Below, in pieces: positions 1-4,709 of a DNA stretch of 7,506 nucleotides. How positions within the stretch are numbered: the first letter of the stretch is position 1; the number at the start of each line of letters is the position of its first letter. The notes under the pieces were generated by a model. The model was given only the letters and a program-made list of their open reading frames with translations, did not search any database and was not told the DNA's origin. This stretch comes from Candidatus Hecatellales archaeon ex4484_218 (GTDB lineage: Archaea; Thermoproteota; Bathyarchaeia; Hecatellales; Hecatellaceae). The position numbers were made by a program, and so were the translations under genes. The stretch lies in the NCBI GenBank assembly GCA_002254975.1, contig NJEB01000018.1, positions 1 through 7,506 on the forward strand, written 5' to 3'.

Positions 1-1295
1 TCTATACATTTAAGAACTCCACCTTCTTTTTCAATTCTTCCAATTTCTTCCCATGCTAAAGCTTCAACCTCATCTGTAAGTTTTTCAACAAAATATGAAC
101 CTCCTAAGGGGTCAACAGTATTTGTTACACCAGTTTCATGAGCAATAACTCTTTGAGTTAAAGTTGCAATTTCAGCAGCTTTATCAGTAGGTAAACAAAT
201 AGCTTCATCAAAAGAATTCGTATGAAGAGAGTTTGTTCCTCCAAGAACTGCTGCTAAAGCTTCTATTGCTGTTCTAGCAATGTTTAATTCTGGATATTGG
301 TAGGTTAAAGATTGGCCTGCTGTTTGAGTATGAAATCTTAAAACCCAAGACCTTGGCTTTTTTGCTCCAAATCTTTCTTTCATGATTTTAGCCCACATTC
401 TTCTAGCAGCTCTAAATTTTGCAATTTCTTCAAAAAAGTCTATGTGACAACAGAAGAAGAAAGATAATCTAGGTGCAAAATCATCCACATTCAAACCTAA
501 CTCAATACATTTTTCAACATAAGTAATTCCATCAGCAATTGTCCACGCTAATTCTTGGATTGCTGTTGCTCCAGCTTCACGAATATGATAGCCACTAATA
601 CTTATAGGATGCCATAAAGGTGCATTTTCAGTACAAAATTTTACAATATCAACATTAATGTAAAGGGAAGGTTCAGGTGGAAACCTATATGATTTTTGAG
701 CAATAAACTCTTTTAGCATATCATTTTGGGTTGTTCCACCAACCATAGATAAAGGTACACCTTGTTTTTCAGCAACAGCAAAATACATAGATAAGATACA
801 GATTGCTGGAGCATTAATAGTAAAGGAGGTTGTAACTTTATCTAAAGGTATCCCATCAAACAATACTTCCATATCTGGAAGACATGAAACAGCAACTCCG
901 GCTCTTCCAACCTCACCAACAGCCAAAGGACTATCAGAATCATAACCTTCAATAGTTGGAAAATCAAAAGCTGTGCTTAATCCTGTTTCCCCATGTTTAA
1001 TCAAATCTTTCCAACGTTGATTGGTTTCTTCTGCACTACCAAACCCTGAAAACATTCTTATCGTCCATAAACGTCCCCTATACATTGTTGGGTATGCTCC
1101 CCGCGTAAACGGATACTGACCTGGCTCACCAAGATGTTTTTCATAATCTAAATGCTCAATGTCTTTAGGGGTGTAAAGACGTTTGATAGGTATCCCTGAA
1201 AGTGACCTAAACTCTTTTTTTCTTTCCAAACCCATTTTTGCTTTTTCTCTTGCTTTTTTCTCCTCTTCTATAACTTCTTTTTCTTTAACAGACAA
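1..1295 (-). CDS. B12-dependent acyl-CoA mutase large subunit (methylmalonyl/isobutyryl-CoA mutase family), 3' end outside window
   Basis: The reverse strand is open from the TTG at 1295 to the window edge (431 codons). It encodes the substrate-binding TIM-barrel half of a coenzyme-B12 acyl-CoA mutase, which rearranges the carbon skeleton of an acyl-CoA through radicals. Visible family motifs are [20 protein letters not shown] (61-80), GYDSD (117-121), [13 protein letters not shown] (231-243, catalytic-site His237), APRLSFFF (274-281), FHTQTAG (321-327) and [10 protein letters not shown] (351-360). Two pocket positions differ from true methylmalonyl-CoA mutase: Phe82 stands where Tyr89 of the Propionibacterium enzyme lies, and Gln200 where Arg207 lies. 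This pair matches isobutyryl-CoA mutase (Phe80/Gln198). A small B12-binding subunit is not in view. The TTG start is chosen because GGTGG lies five bases upstream; a GTG at 1304 is possible. MeaB is divergent next door. The family is certain; the substrate is inferred. Confidence 0.93.
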   Translation of the reverse strand, partial: MSVKEKEVIEEEKKAREKAKMGLERKKEFRSLSGIPIKRLYTPKDIEHLDYEKHLGEPGQYPFTRGAYPTMYRGRLWTIRMFSGFGSAEETNQRWKDLIKHGETGLSTAFDFPTIEGYDSDSPLAVGEVGRAGVAVSCLPDMEVLFDGIPLDKVTTSFTINAPAICILSMYFAVAEKQGVPLSMVGGTTQNDMLKEFIAQKSYRFPPEPSLYINVDIVKFCTENAPLWHPISISGYHIREAGATAIQELAWTIADGITYVEKCIELGLNVDDFAPRLSFFFCCHIDFFEEIAKFRAARRMWAKIMKERFGAKKPRSWVLRFHTQTAGQSLTYQYPELNIARTAIEALAAVLGGTNSLHTNSFDEAICLPTDKAAEIATLTQRVIAHETGVTNTVDPLGGSYFVEKLTDEVEALAWEEIGRIEKEGGVLKCI

Positions 1296-1320
1296 AATAA
1301 CCACCCAGCTAAGAGCTAAT

Positions 1321-1332
1321 TTATAATTATAA
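1321..1332 (-). promoter_or_regulatory. TATA-like box for the mutase gene
   Basis: TTATAATTATAA is a perfect 12-bp palindrome centred about 31 bp upstream of the TTG start at 1295. At the usual archaeal spacing of about 26 bp it would start transcription near 1300, giving a very short or absent leader. Because it is symmetric, it does not by itself set direction. Confidence 0.5.
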
Positions 1333-1363
1333 CTTTTGGGGGATTTAAGCACTATGATGAATT

Positions 1364-1374
1364 TTTATATATAT
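1364..1374 (+). promoter_or_regulatory. TATA-like box for meaB
   Basis: TTTATATATAT lies about 90 bp before the MeaB start. At archaeal spacing it would place the transcript start near 1395, leaving a leader of roughly 60 nt. It sits in the 163-bp gap between the two divergent genes, separate from the minus-strand box. Confidence 0.5.
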
Positions 1375-1442
1375 CAGTCTTGTAGAGAAAGTTATAGATC
1401 TAATGTTGTAGATTTAAACGAGGAGAAACTATTTCCAATTTT

Positions 1443-1448
1443 AAGGAG
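1443..1448 (+). promoter_or_regulatory. ribosome-binding site fixing the TTG start of meaB
   Basis: AAGGAG lies ten bases before TTG at 1459. An in-frame TAG at 1450-1452 rules out any earlier start, so TTG is the first usable codon. Confidence 0.6.
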
Positions 1449-1458
1449 TTAGAAATTC

Positions 1459-2436
1459 TTGGAAAAAGAAATCGTTGGAAAGGTTTTAGAAGGCGATTTG
1501 AGAACAATAGCTAGACTTATAACTTTAATCGAGGATGGAGACCCTCAAACCTTAGAAATTATCAGTCAACTTTACAAGTATACTGGGAAGGCCCATATTA
1601 TAGGTGTAACAGGGCCACCAGGTGTAGGTAAAAGTTGTTTGGTTGACAAACTTATAGCTGAGTACAGGAAAATGGGTAAAACTGTTGGAGTTATAGCTGT
1701 TGACCCAACAAGCCCTTTCACTGGTGGAGCTATTTTAGGTGATAGAGTTAGAATGAAAGAGCATAGTTTGGATAAGGGTGTTTTTATTCGAAGTATGGGT
1801 AGTCGAGGTTCTCTTGGAGGTTTATCTAAAGCAACAAGCAATGTGATTAAGGTTCTTGATGCTTCAGGAAAAAATGTAATTATTGTTGAAACTGTAGGTA
1901 TAGGTCAAACTCAAGTTGACATTGTAAAATATGCTCATACAGTACTTGTGGTTCTTATGCCAAAAATGGGAGATGAAATTCAAGCTATGAAAACAGGTTT
2001 TCATGAAATTGGGGATATTTTTGTTGTAAACAAGGCAGACCAAGAAAATGCTGATAGAACTGTGATGATTTTAGAGGAGATGCTTGAAGCTGGAAAGGGA
2101 AGAAGTGGTGAAGCTAAAAAAGCTGGCTTAGAATGGGAAAAACCTGTTTTAAAAACTATTGCAACAACTGGTGAAGGTGTACATGAGCTTGTTGAAACAA
2201 TTGAGAAACATAAAGAATACTTGGTAAACTCAAAAATGATTGAAAAAATCAGGGAGAAAAGAAGTGAAGCTGAAATTTTAGATTCAGTTTTAGCTAAGCT
2301 TCAAGACTATATTTTTAAGGATATAGCTCAAACAGACTGGTTTAAAGATATGGTTAAAAGGATAGCTGTAGGTGAAATAGACCCATCTTCAGCTGCTGAA
2401 AAAGTGGTTAAAAAAATTCTTCAAAAAGAAAATTAA
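1459..2436 (+). CDS. meaB: MeaB/ArgK-type GTPase, chaperone of a B12-dependent acyl-CoA mutase
   Basis: This 325-residue G3E-class P-loop GTPase belongs to the MeaB/MMAA family. These proteins load adenosylcobalamin onto B12 mutases and protect and reactivate them. Visible elements are Walker A GPPGVGKS (52-59), the long conserved switch segment around DPTSPFTGGAILGDRVRM (82-99), VETVGIGQ (143-150, with the family's Glu in place of Asp), and the guanine-recognition motif NKAD (191-194). The C-terminus (about 255-325) is helical and charged, as expected for the dimerisation arm. The length is normal for prokaryotic members. The older name ArgK (arginine transport kinase) does not describe the family's role. 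Its divergent neighbour is the mutase large subunit, so the two very likely work together. The start is TTG, with AAGGAG upstream. A peptidase-like gene follows after 25 bp on the same strand. Confidence 0.95.
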   Translation: MEKEIVGKVLEGDLRTIARLITLIEDGDPQTLEIISQLYKYTGKAHIIGVTGPPGVGKSCLVDKLIAEYRKMGKTVGVIAVDPTSPFTGGAILGDRVRMKEHSLDKGVFIRSMGSRGSLGGLSKATSNVIKVLDASGKNVIIVETVGIGQTQVDIVKYAHTVLVVLMPKMGDEIQAMKTGFHEIGDIFVVNKADQENADRTVMILEEMLEAGKGRSGEAKKAGLEWEKPVLKTIATTGEGVHELVETIEKHKEYLVNSKMIEKIREKRSEAEILDSVLAKLQDYIFKDIAQTDWFKDMVKRIAVGEIDPSSAAEKVVKKILQKEN

Positions 2437-2461
2437 CCTTAAACTCCAAAATAATTTTAGA

Positions 2462-3034
2462 ATGTTAAAGAAAAAAAGTAATATTTTGATTCCTGTTTTT
2501 ATGGTTGGCTTACTGGTTATTTTATTGGTGTTTTACAGTAGTTTAATGATTACTGGTTTACATGAAACTTTTCCGGAGAATAAGCTTTATGTTGGAAAAA
2601 AATCTAGGATTGAAGCTTTAAAACTGGAAAATGTTTTAGATGTTCCTTTTATTTTTCAAAAACCATGGTATTGTTCCGAGGCTTCAGCAAGTATGGTTCT
2701 TCAATATTATGGGTACAATTTTACCCAAGACCAAATCCATAACCTAGGATATGATAGATTTGAAAATATGCTTCCTTTCATCCAAAAATATGTAAACAGT
2801 CATTATGACTCACTTAAAATTGATGATTTAAAAAGGGAAGTAGATGAAGGAAAACCAGTAATCATTAGAGTTTTATCTGGAAATTATCTTCATACTGTTG
2901 TTGTAGTAGGCTATGATGAAAACTATATTTACATCCATGACCCAGCTGTTGGAGCTTATCTTCAAACAAACCCTAAAACTCTTCTAAAAATTTGGGAACC
3001 AACAAATTTTAAAGCAATAGTTTTTGACGTCTAA
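2462..3034 (+). CDS. membrane-anchored C39-like (papain-fold) cysteine peptidase family protein
   Basis: This is a 190-residue protein. Residues 8-31 form one hydrophobic segment after a lysine-rich start, which suggests a signal anchor with the rest outside the cell. Residues 57-190 resemble the peptidase C39-like family. They show VPFIFQ with Gln66 as the likely oxyanion residue, nucleophile Cys71 in WYCSEASASMVLQYYG, His144 in HTVVVVGYD, and Asp160 in YIYIHDP. All expected catalytic residues are present, so the protein may be active. There is no fused ABC transporter and no bacteriocin precursor nearby, so bacteriocin processing is not supported; the substrate is unknown. It begins 25 bp after meaB with no clear ribosome-binding site, so it may be co-transcribed or may have a weak start of its own. 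A functional link to the mutase is not evident. Confidence 0.75.
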   Translation: MLKKKSNILIPVFMVGLLVILLVFYSSLMITGLHETFPENKLYVGKKSRIEALKLENVLDVPFIFQKPWYCSEASASMVLQYYGYNFTQDQIHNLGYDRFENMLPFIQKYVNSHYDSLKIDDLKREVDEGKPVIIRVLSGNYLHTVVVVGYDENYIYIHDPAVGAYLQTNPKTLLKIWEPTNFKAIVFDV

Positions 3035-3050
3035 AATAAGGGGGGATTTT

Positions 3051-3106
3051 TCAGAGCTTTGAACCTTCATCATCCTTTTTTCAGGGTGTAGCGGTTTCTC
3101 CATCAA
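3051..3106 (-). ncRNA. box C/D guide sRNA (archaeal, 56 nt)
   Basis: On the minus strand the order is C box TTGATGG (3106-3100), guide AGAAACCGCTACACC (3099-3085), D' box CTGA (3084-3081), spacer AAAAAGG, perfect C' box ATGATGA (3073-3067), guide AGGTTCAAAGCT (3066-3055) and D box CTGA (3054-3051). The order, the 56-nt length and the 7-nt D'-C' spacer are those of archaeal sRNAs that direct 2'-O-methylation with L7Ae, Nop5 and fibrillarin. A U-run before C and an A-run after D can form the terminal stem. The first C box deviates at two positions (T for R, final G for A). By the D+5 rule, the predicted target site is a U in GGUGUAGCGGUUUCU for D' and a U in AGCUUUGAACCU for D. The target RNAs were not identified. 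The gene ends 17 bp from the stop codon of the peptidase-like gene on the other strand. Confidence 0.75.
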
Positions 3107-3268
3107 AAAAACATTGTAAATTAAAGTTCATATAGATTTTGGTTTAAAGGCTCAAAAGTATTTTTTGAATGGAGAATAAAACATTTTTTGATGAAACTTG
3201 ATTAAAAAATTTTTTCAACAACCAAAAAAATTTGGGGTAATTTACTTTTTTTGGGAGTTGACCCTATT
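3107..3268 (-). other. AT-rich spacer between tRNA-Trp and the sRNA
   Basis: I see no gene here beyond the sRNA TATA-like box. TTTTTTGATG on the plus strand (3184-3193) is an inverted copy of the sRNA C-box region (3101-3110). It has no CTGA downstream, so it is not a second guide RNA. Confidence 0.4.
3128..3138 (-). promoter_or_regulatory. TATA-like box of the C/D sRNA
   Basis: On the minus strand ATCTATATGAA is centred about 27 bp upstream of the sRNA C box, the normal archaeal distance to a transcript start. This suggests the sRNA is transcribed on its own, starting close to position 3106. Confidence 0.5.
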
Positions 3269-3273
3269 AAAAA
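3269..3273 (-). terminator. T-run after tRNA-Trp
   Basis: Five T residues follow the encoded CCA directly on the minus strand. This is a plausible archaeal T-rich terminator for the tRNA transcript. Confidence 0.45.
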
Positions 3274-3312
3274 TGGTGGGACCGGCAGGATTTGAACCTG
3301 CGACCTACGGGT

Positions 3313-3373
3313 TTCTTCCCGTTTTCCAGCTCTTCTTCATCCCAACTGGTCGGTAAACCCATAGCCAAACGAG
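3313..3373 (-). other. tRNA-Trp intron 3 (61 nt, canonical position 37/38)
   Basis: The outer helix GGG/CCC (positions 29-31/39-41), central CTCC/GAAG with one C.A mismatch, and inner helix TCGTTT/AAACGG are arranged around bulges AGC (AG|C) and AAA (AA|A). This is a near-complete bulge-helix-bulge. It is too short and lacks CTGA, so it is not a C/D-guide intron like that of euryarchaeal tRNA-Trp. Confidence 0.85.
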
Positions 3374-3382
3374 CTGGAGCCC

Positions 3383-3416
3383 TTAACTACATCCAAACCT
3401 TTACGGCTTGGATGTT
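3383..3416 (-). other. tRNA-Trp intron 2 (34 nt, position 28/29, anticodon stem)
   Basis: The intron core is an 11-bp hairpin, ACATCCAAGCC/GGTTTGGATGT (one G.U), with loop GTAAA. Bulges ACA (AC|A) and AAG (AA|G) flank a central GACG/AGTT segment with one mismatch. Removal joins AC to GGG, giving the stem strand ACGGG that pairs perfectly with CCCGT. The position is non-canonical. Confidence 0.8.
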
Positions 3417-3435
3417 GTCGTCCTACCTTGCTAGA

Positions 3436-3465
3436 TTTCGTTTACCAACCATTTAGGTTGGTAAT
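3436..3465 (-). other. tRNA-Trp intron 1 (30 nt, position 10/11, D stem)
   Basis: The intron core is a 9-bp hairpin, TTACCAACC/GGTTGGTAA, with loop TAAAT. Bulge AGA (cut AG|A) and bulge AAT (cut AA|T) flank a central helix in which CGT pairs with ACG and one C.A pair is mismatched. Removal joins G10 to TCT and builds the D stem GTCT/GGAC. The position is non-canonical. Confidence 0.8.
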
Positions 3466-3478
3466 CTACGGTCCCTTC

Positions 3479-3489
3479 CGGTCCCACCA
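3479..3489 (-). repeat. tRNA leader copy of the acceptor 5' strand, antisense to the tRNA 3' end
   Basis: TGGTGGGACCG lies just before the tRNA, and its GGGACCG repeats the tRNA's first seven bases ten bases upstream. All 11 bases are complementary to the tRNA 3' end CGGTCCCACCA (3284-3274). A leader transcript could therefore pair with the acceptor strand, discriminator and CCA together. Confidence 0.85.
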
Positions 3490-3532
3490 AGAATTATGTT
3501 TTTAACTCGTAAAATTAAGCTTTTCGTTCAAA

Positions 3533-3553
3533 AATGTTTAAAAAATTTTTAAA
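3533..3553 (-). promoter_or_regulatory. AT tract between the TRAM gene and tRNA-Trp, possible terminator or promoter
   Basis: A near-palindromic tract of A and T runs lies 3' of the TRAM gene and 5' of the tRNA on the same strand. It could end the TRAM transcript through its T-runs or act as a TATA element. A second candidate, GCTTAATTTT (3511-3520), is placed to start transcription near 3489. The actual tRNA promoter is not settled. Confidence 0.3.
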
Positions 3554-3578
3554 GTTTAGGCTAAAGTTTATTCCTGTT

Positions 3579-3797
3579 TTATTCAACAACTGTTGCGTTT
3601 GCACATCTACGTCCAATCTTGTTTACTCTTATTTTTACACGGTCTCCAGGTTTTGTTTCGGGTACAAAAACAACAAAACCTTTAATTCTTGCGATTCCTT
3701 CACCACGTCTACTTGTTTCCCTTATTTCAACATCGTAATCCTTACCAACTTCAACAGGACAAGGCCTAAATCCTCTAAAAGGTTTTCTTCCACTCAA
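3579..3797 (-). CDS. TRAM-domain small RNA-binding protein
   Basis: About 72 residues make up a stand-alone TRAM domain, a small beta-barrel that binds RNA. Stand-alone archaeal TRAM proteins act like cold-shock RNA chaperones. After a short arginine-rich start, the domain runs from PVEVGKDYDVEI through the core TSRRGEGIARIKGFVVFVP and the motif KPGDRVKIRVNKIGRR to the end. No other domain is attached. The preferred start is TTG at 3797, because a perfect GGAGGTGA (3810-3803) sits five bases before it. A frame-compatible TTG at 3815 would add six residues, but that reading would place the ribosome-binding site inside the coding region, and nothing like one precedes it. The gene follows the OB-fold gene on the same strand and precedes tRNA-Trp. 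The role in RNA folding is inferred from the family. Confidence 0.88.
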   Translation of the reverse strand: MSGRKPFRGFRPCPVEVGKDYDVEIRETSRRGEGIARIKGFVVFVPETKPGDRVKIRVNKIGRRCANATVVE

Positions 3798-3802
3798 ACG
3801 TT

Positions 3803-3810
3803 TCACCTCC
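3803..3810 (-). promoter_or_regulatory. perfect Shine-Dalgarno of the TRAM gene
   Basis: GGAGGTGA on the minus strand is followed by AACGT and then TTG. It decides for the 3797 start over the longer 3815 start. Confidence 0.75.
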
Positions 3811-3844
3811 TCCAAACTTAGTTTAAACTTTCAATTTTTGATGT

Positions 3845-4267
3845 TTACTTTAAAACTTCAAGTGTGCCATATTTTCCAACGTTAAGATGTTTTACCCCTC
3901 TAAACTCTGTGACATAGCCATTGTTGATTTGAATTGTATCATTAACCTTTACTTTGTCTATTTGTTCATTCCATAAGGAAAGATTAATTTTCCCACTTTC
4001 ATCAGCAATAATAGCTGTTGCAACCCTGTTTAACCTATTACTAAACCTTGAAAAAACTTCTTTTGGTTCTGAAATTTCAACAATTTTTGCTGTAACACTT
4101 ACAGACCGCATACCAACATTTAGCTCAGCTATTTTCAAAAATCCTTTCACCTCCTCAAAAGTAGTCTTGGGTTTGGAGTAAGGTGTTCCAGAAAACATTC
4201 TTACAGGTTTAAAGCTTCGCTTACGTCTACCCCTACCAAAACTTTTTTCACGTATTCTTCTCGGCAA
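3845..4267 (-). CDS. OB-fold nucleic-acid-binding protein (archaeal SSB/RPA-like) with basic N-terminal extension
   Basis: The 140-residue product has an OB fold at residues 44-140. It begins KIAELNVGMRSVSVTAKIVE and continues through ADESGKINLSLWNEQIDKVK to INNGYVTEFRGVKHLNVGKYG. These are hallmarks of crenarchaeal-type single-stranded-DNA-binding protein and related RPA OB folds. The first 33 residues are strongly basic (RIREKSFGRGRRKRSFKPVR) and likely bind nucleic acid non-specifically. The acidic or glycine-rich C-terminal tail of Sulfolobus SSB is absent. The start is TTG at 4267, with AAGGA six bases upstream. Inside the gene, GGAGGTGA precedes an in-frame TTG at 4138, exactly where the OB fold begins, so a 97-residue form is possible. 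Whether it prefers DNA or RNA cannot be told. The TRAM gene follows on the same strand. Confidence 0.82.
   Translation of the reverse strand: MPRRIREKSFGRGRRKRSFKPVRMFSGTPYSKPKTTFEEVKGFLKIAELNVGMRSVSVTAKIVEISEPKEVFSRFSNRLNRVATAIIADESGKINLSLWNEQIDKVKVNDTIQINNGYVTEFRGVKHLNVGKYGTLEVLK
4147..4154 (-). promoter_or_regulatory. internal Shine-Dalgarno in the OB-fold gene
   Basis: GGAGGTGA on the minus strand is followed after eight bases by an in-frame TTG (4138-4136, codon 44). It is the strongest ribosome-binding site associated with this gene and would start translation at the first strand of the OB fold. Confidence 0.5.
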
Positions 4268-4378
4268 CTAAAATCCTTTTCCTTTCCAAACCGTTAGAGT
4301 TTAACTGGAAGGCAAAGGAAACCAGCAGAAGCTAGTTAACACTTCACCTTACAGTCAAACCCATAAAACATAGCATCC

Positions 4379-4392
4379 TTAAAATATATAAG
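4379..4392. promoter_or_regulatory. shared TATA-like tract between OB-fold and zinc-ribbon genes
   Basis: TTAAAATATATAAG reads as a TATA element on both strands, in the 205-bp gap between divergent genes. Leftward it would give a leader of roughly 95 nt before the OB-fold TTG at 4267. Rightward it would give about 60 nt before the ATG at 4473. The rest of the gap holds no recognisable gene. Confidence 0.45.
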
Positions 4393-4431
4393 CTTATGGA
4401 AAAATGGCCAACACAACCCTAATATGAGACT

Positions 4432-4463
4432 TTAACCTTCACCATTTTAAGAATAAAGGTTAA
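4432..4463 (+). repeat. 8-bp inverted repeat before the zinc-ribbon gene
   Basis: TTAACCTT and AAGGTTAA are separated by 16 bp and end nine bases before the ATG at 4473. A 10-bp direct repeat TTTTAAGAAT (4445-4454 and 4465-4474) overlaps them and reaches into the start codon. It could be an operator or an mRNA hairpin. AT-rich composition makes chance possible. Confidence 0.4.
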
Positions 4464-4472
4464 GTTTTAAGA

Positions 4473-4691
4473 ATGAACAAGGTAGAATCTGAAAAAAATT
4501 ATTTTAGATGTGGGATTTGTGGTTTTAAGTTTACTCAACCATTAGTTGTATTTAAACGAAAAAACCAGTTAAGTAAAGGTTACATTATTCCAACTAAACC
4601 TGAAGCCTTATTTGTTGAGGTTGAAGTATGCCCAAAATGTAAAAGTGAATATATCATTCCGGTTAAAGTTAAACATCAGTTTAGAAGATAA
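4473..4691 (+). CDS. small zinc-ribbon protein of unknown function
   Basis: This 72-residue protein has two CxxC knuckles, Cys13-Cys16 (RCGICG) and Cys53-Cys56 (VCPKCK), separated by 36 residues with a beta-strand-like composition (PLVVFKRK, ALFVEVEV). This spacing fits a zinc ribbon with four cysteine ligands. The C-terminus (KVKHQFRR) is basic, which would suit nucleic-acid or ribonucleoprotein contact, but this is inference. I do not recognise a named family. It stands alone, divergent from the OB-fold gene and converging on the decarboxylase gene with an 18-bp gap. The ribosome-binding site is weak, although an inverted repeat sits just upstream. The paired cysteines and the even composition make a real gene likely. 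Confidence 0.75.
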   Translation: MNKVESEKNYFRCGICGFKFTQPLVVFKRKNQLSKGYIIPTKPEALFVEVEVCPKCKSEYIIPVKVKHQFRR

Positions 4692-4709
4692 AGATTCCTT
4701 GAAGAAATT

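Larger units (their letters stand above)
3274..3475 (-). tRNA. tRNA-Trp (anticodon CCA) with three introns and encoded CCA end
   Basis: Four exons (3475-3466, 3435-3417, 3382-3374, 3312-3274) join to a standard 74-nt tRNA plus CCA. The acceptor GGGACCG pairs with CGGTCCC, and the discriminator is A73. U8 and A9 follow. The D stem GTCT/GGAC encloses the loop AGCAAGGTA. The anticodon stem ACGGG/CCCGT encloses the loop CTCCAGA with anticodon CCA. The variable loop is AGGTC, and the T arm is GCAGG-TTCAAAT-CCTGC. No contiguous sequence gives a full cloverleaf; only removal of introns after positions 10, 28 and 37 does so, and it restores every stem. The exon and intron lengths sum exactly to the 202-bp gene. 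Each junction also fits bulge-helix-bulge geometry, with two 3-nt bulges cut after their second base. Trp is assigned from the anticodon and A73. The central helices contain mismatches, so the cuts are predictions. Confidence 0.9.

Noticed and set aside
1572..1841. Minus-strand open frame of 89 codons inside meaB
   Set aside because: It is antisense to the P-loop and switch motifs of a clear GTPase.
3101..3193. Inverted repeat CATCAAAAAA/TTTTTTGATG as a mobile-element end
   Set aside because: It is one C box plus a T-run mirrored 73 bp away. There is no transposase or target duplication, so chance or a decayed sRNA fragment is more likely.
3313..3373. tRNA-Trp intron 3 as a C/D guide RNA, as in euryarchaeal tRNA-Trp introns
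   Set aside because: It contains a GATGA-like stretch but no CTGA D boxes, and 61 nt leaves no room for the two guides of that system.
3534..3821. Plus-strand open frame of 95 codons over the TRAM gene
   Set aside because: It is antisense to a well-supported TRAM domain and has the low-complexity composition of a shadow frame.
3954..4181. Plus-strand open frame of 75 codons over the OB-fold gene
   Set aside because: It is a shadow of the OB-fold coding sequence without a ribosome-binding site.
4300..4345. Possible H/ACA-like hairpin (TTAACT/AGTTAA followed by ACA) on the plus strand
   Set aside because: It is too short, has no kink-turn or clear upper stem, and has no promoter on that strand.
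4337..4375. Short upstream peptides in the OB-fold leader (ATG, 10 codons; GTG, 13 codons)
   Set aside because: The spacing to any ribosome-binding site is wrong and the peptides carry no run of regulatory codons.
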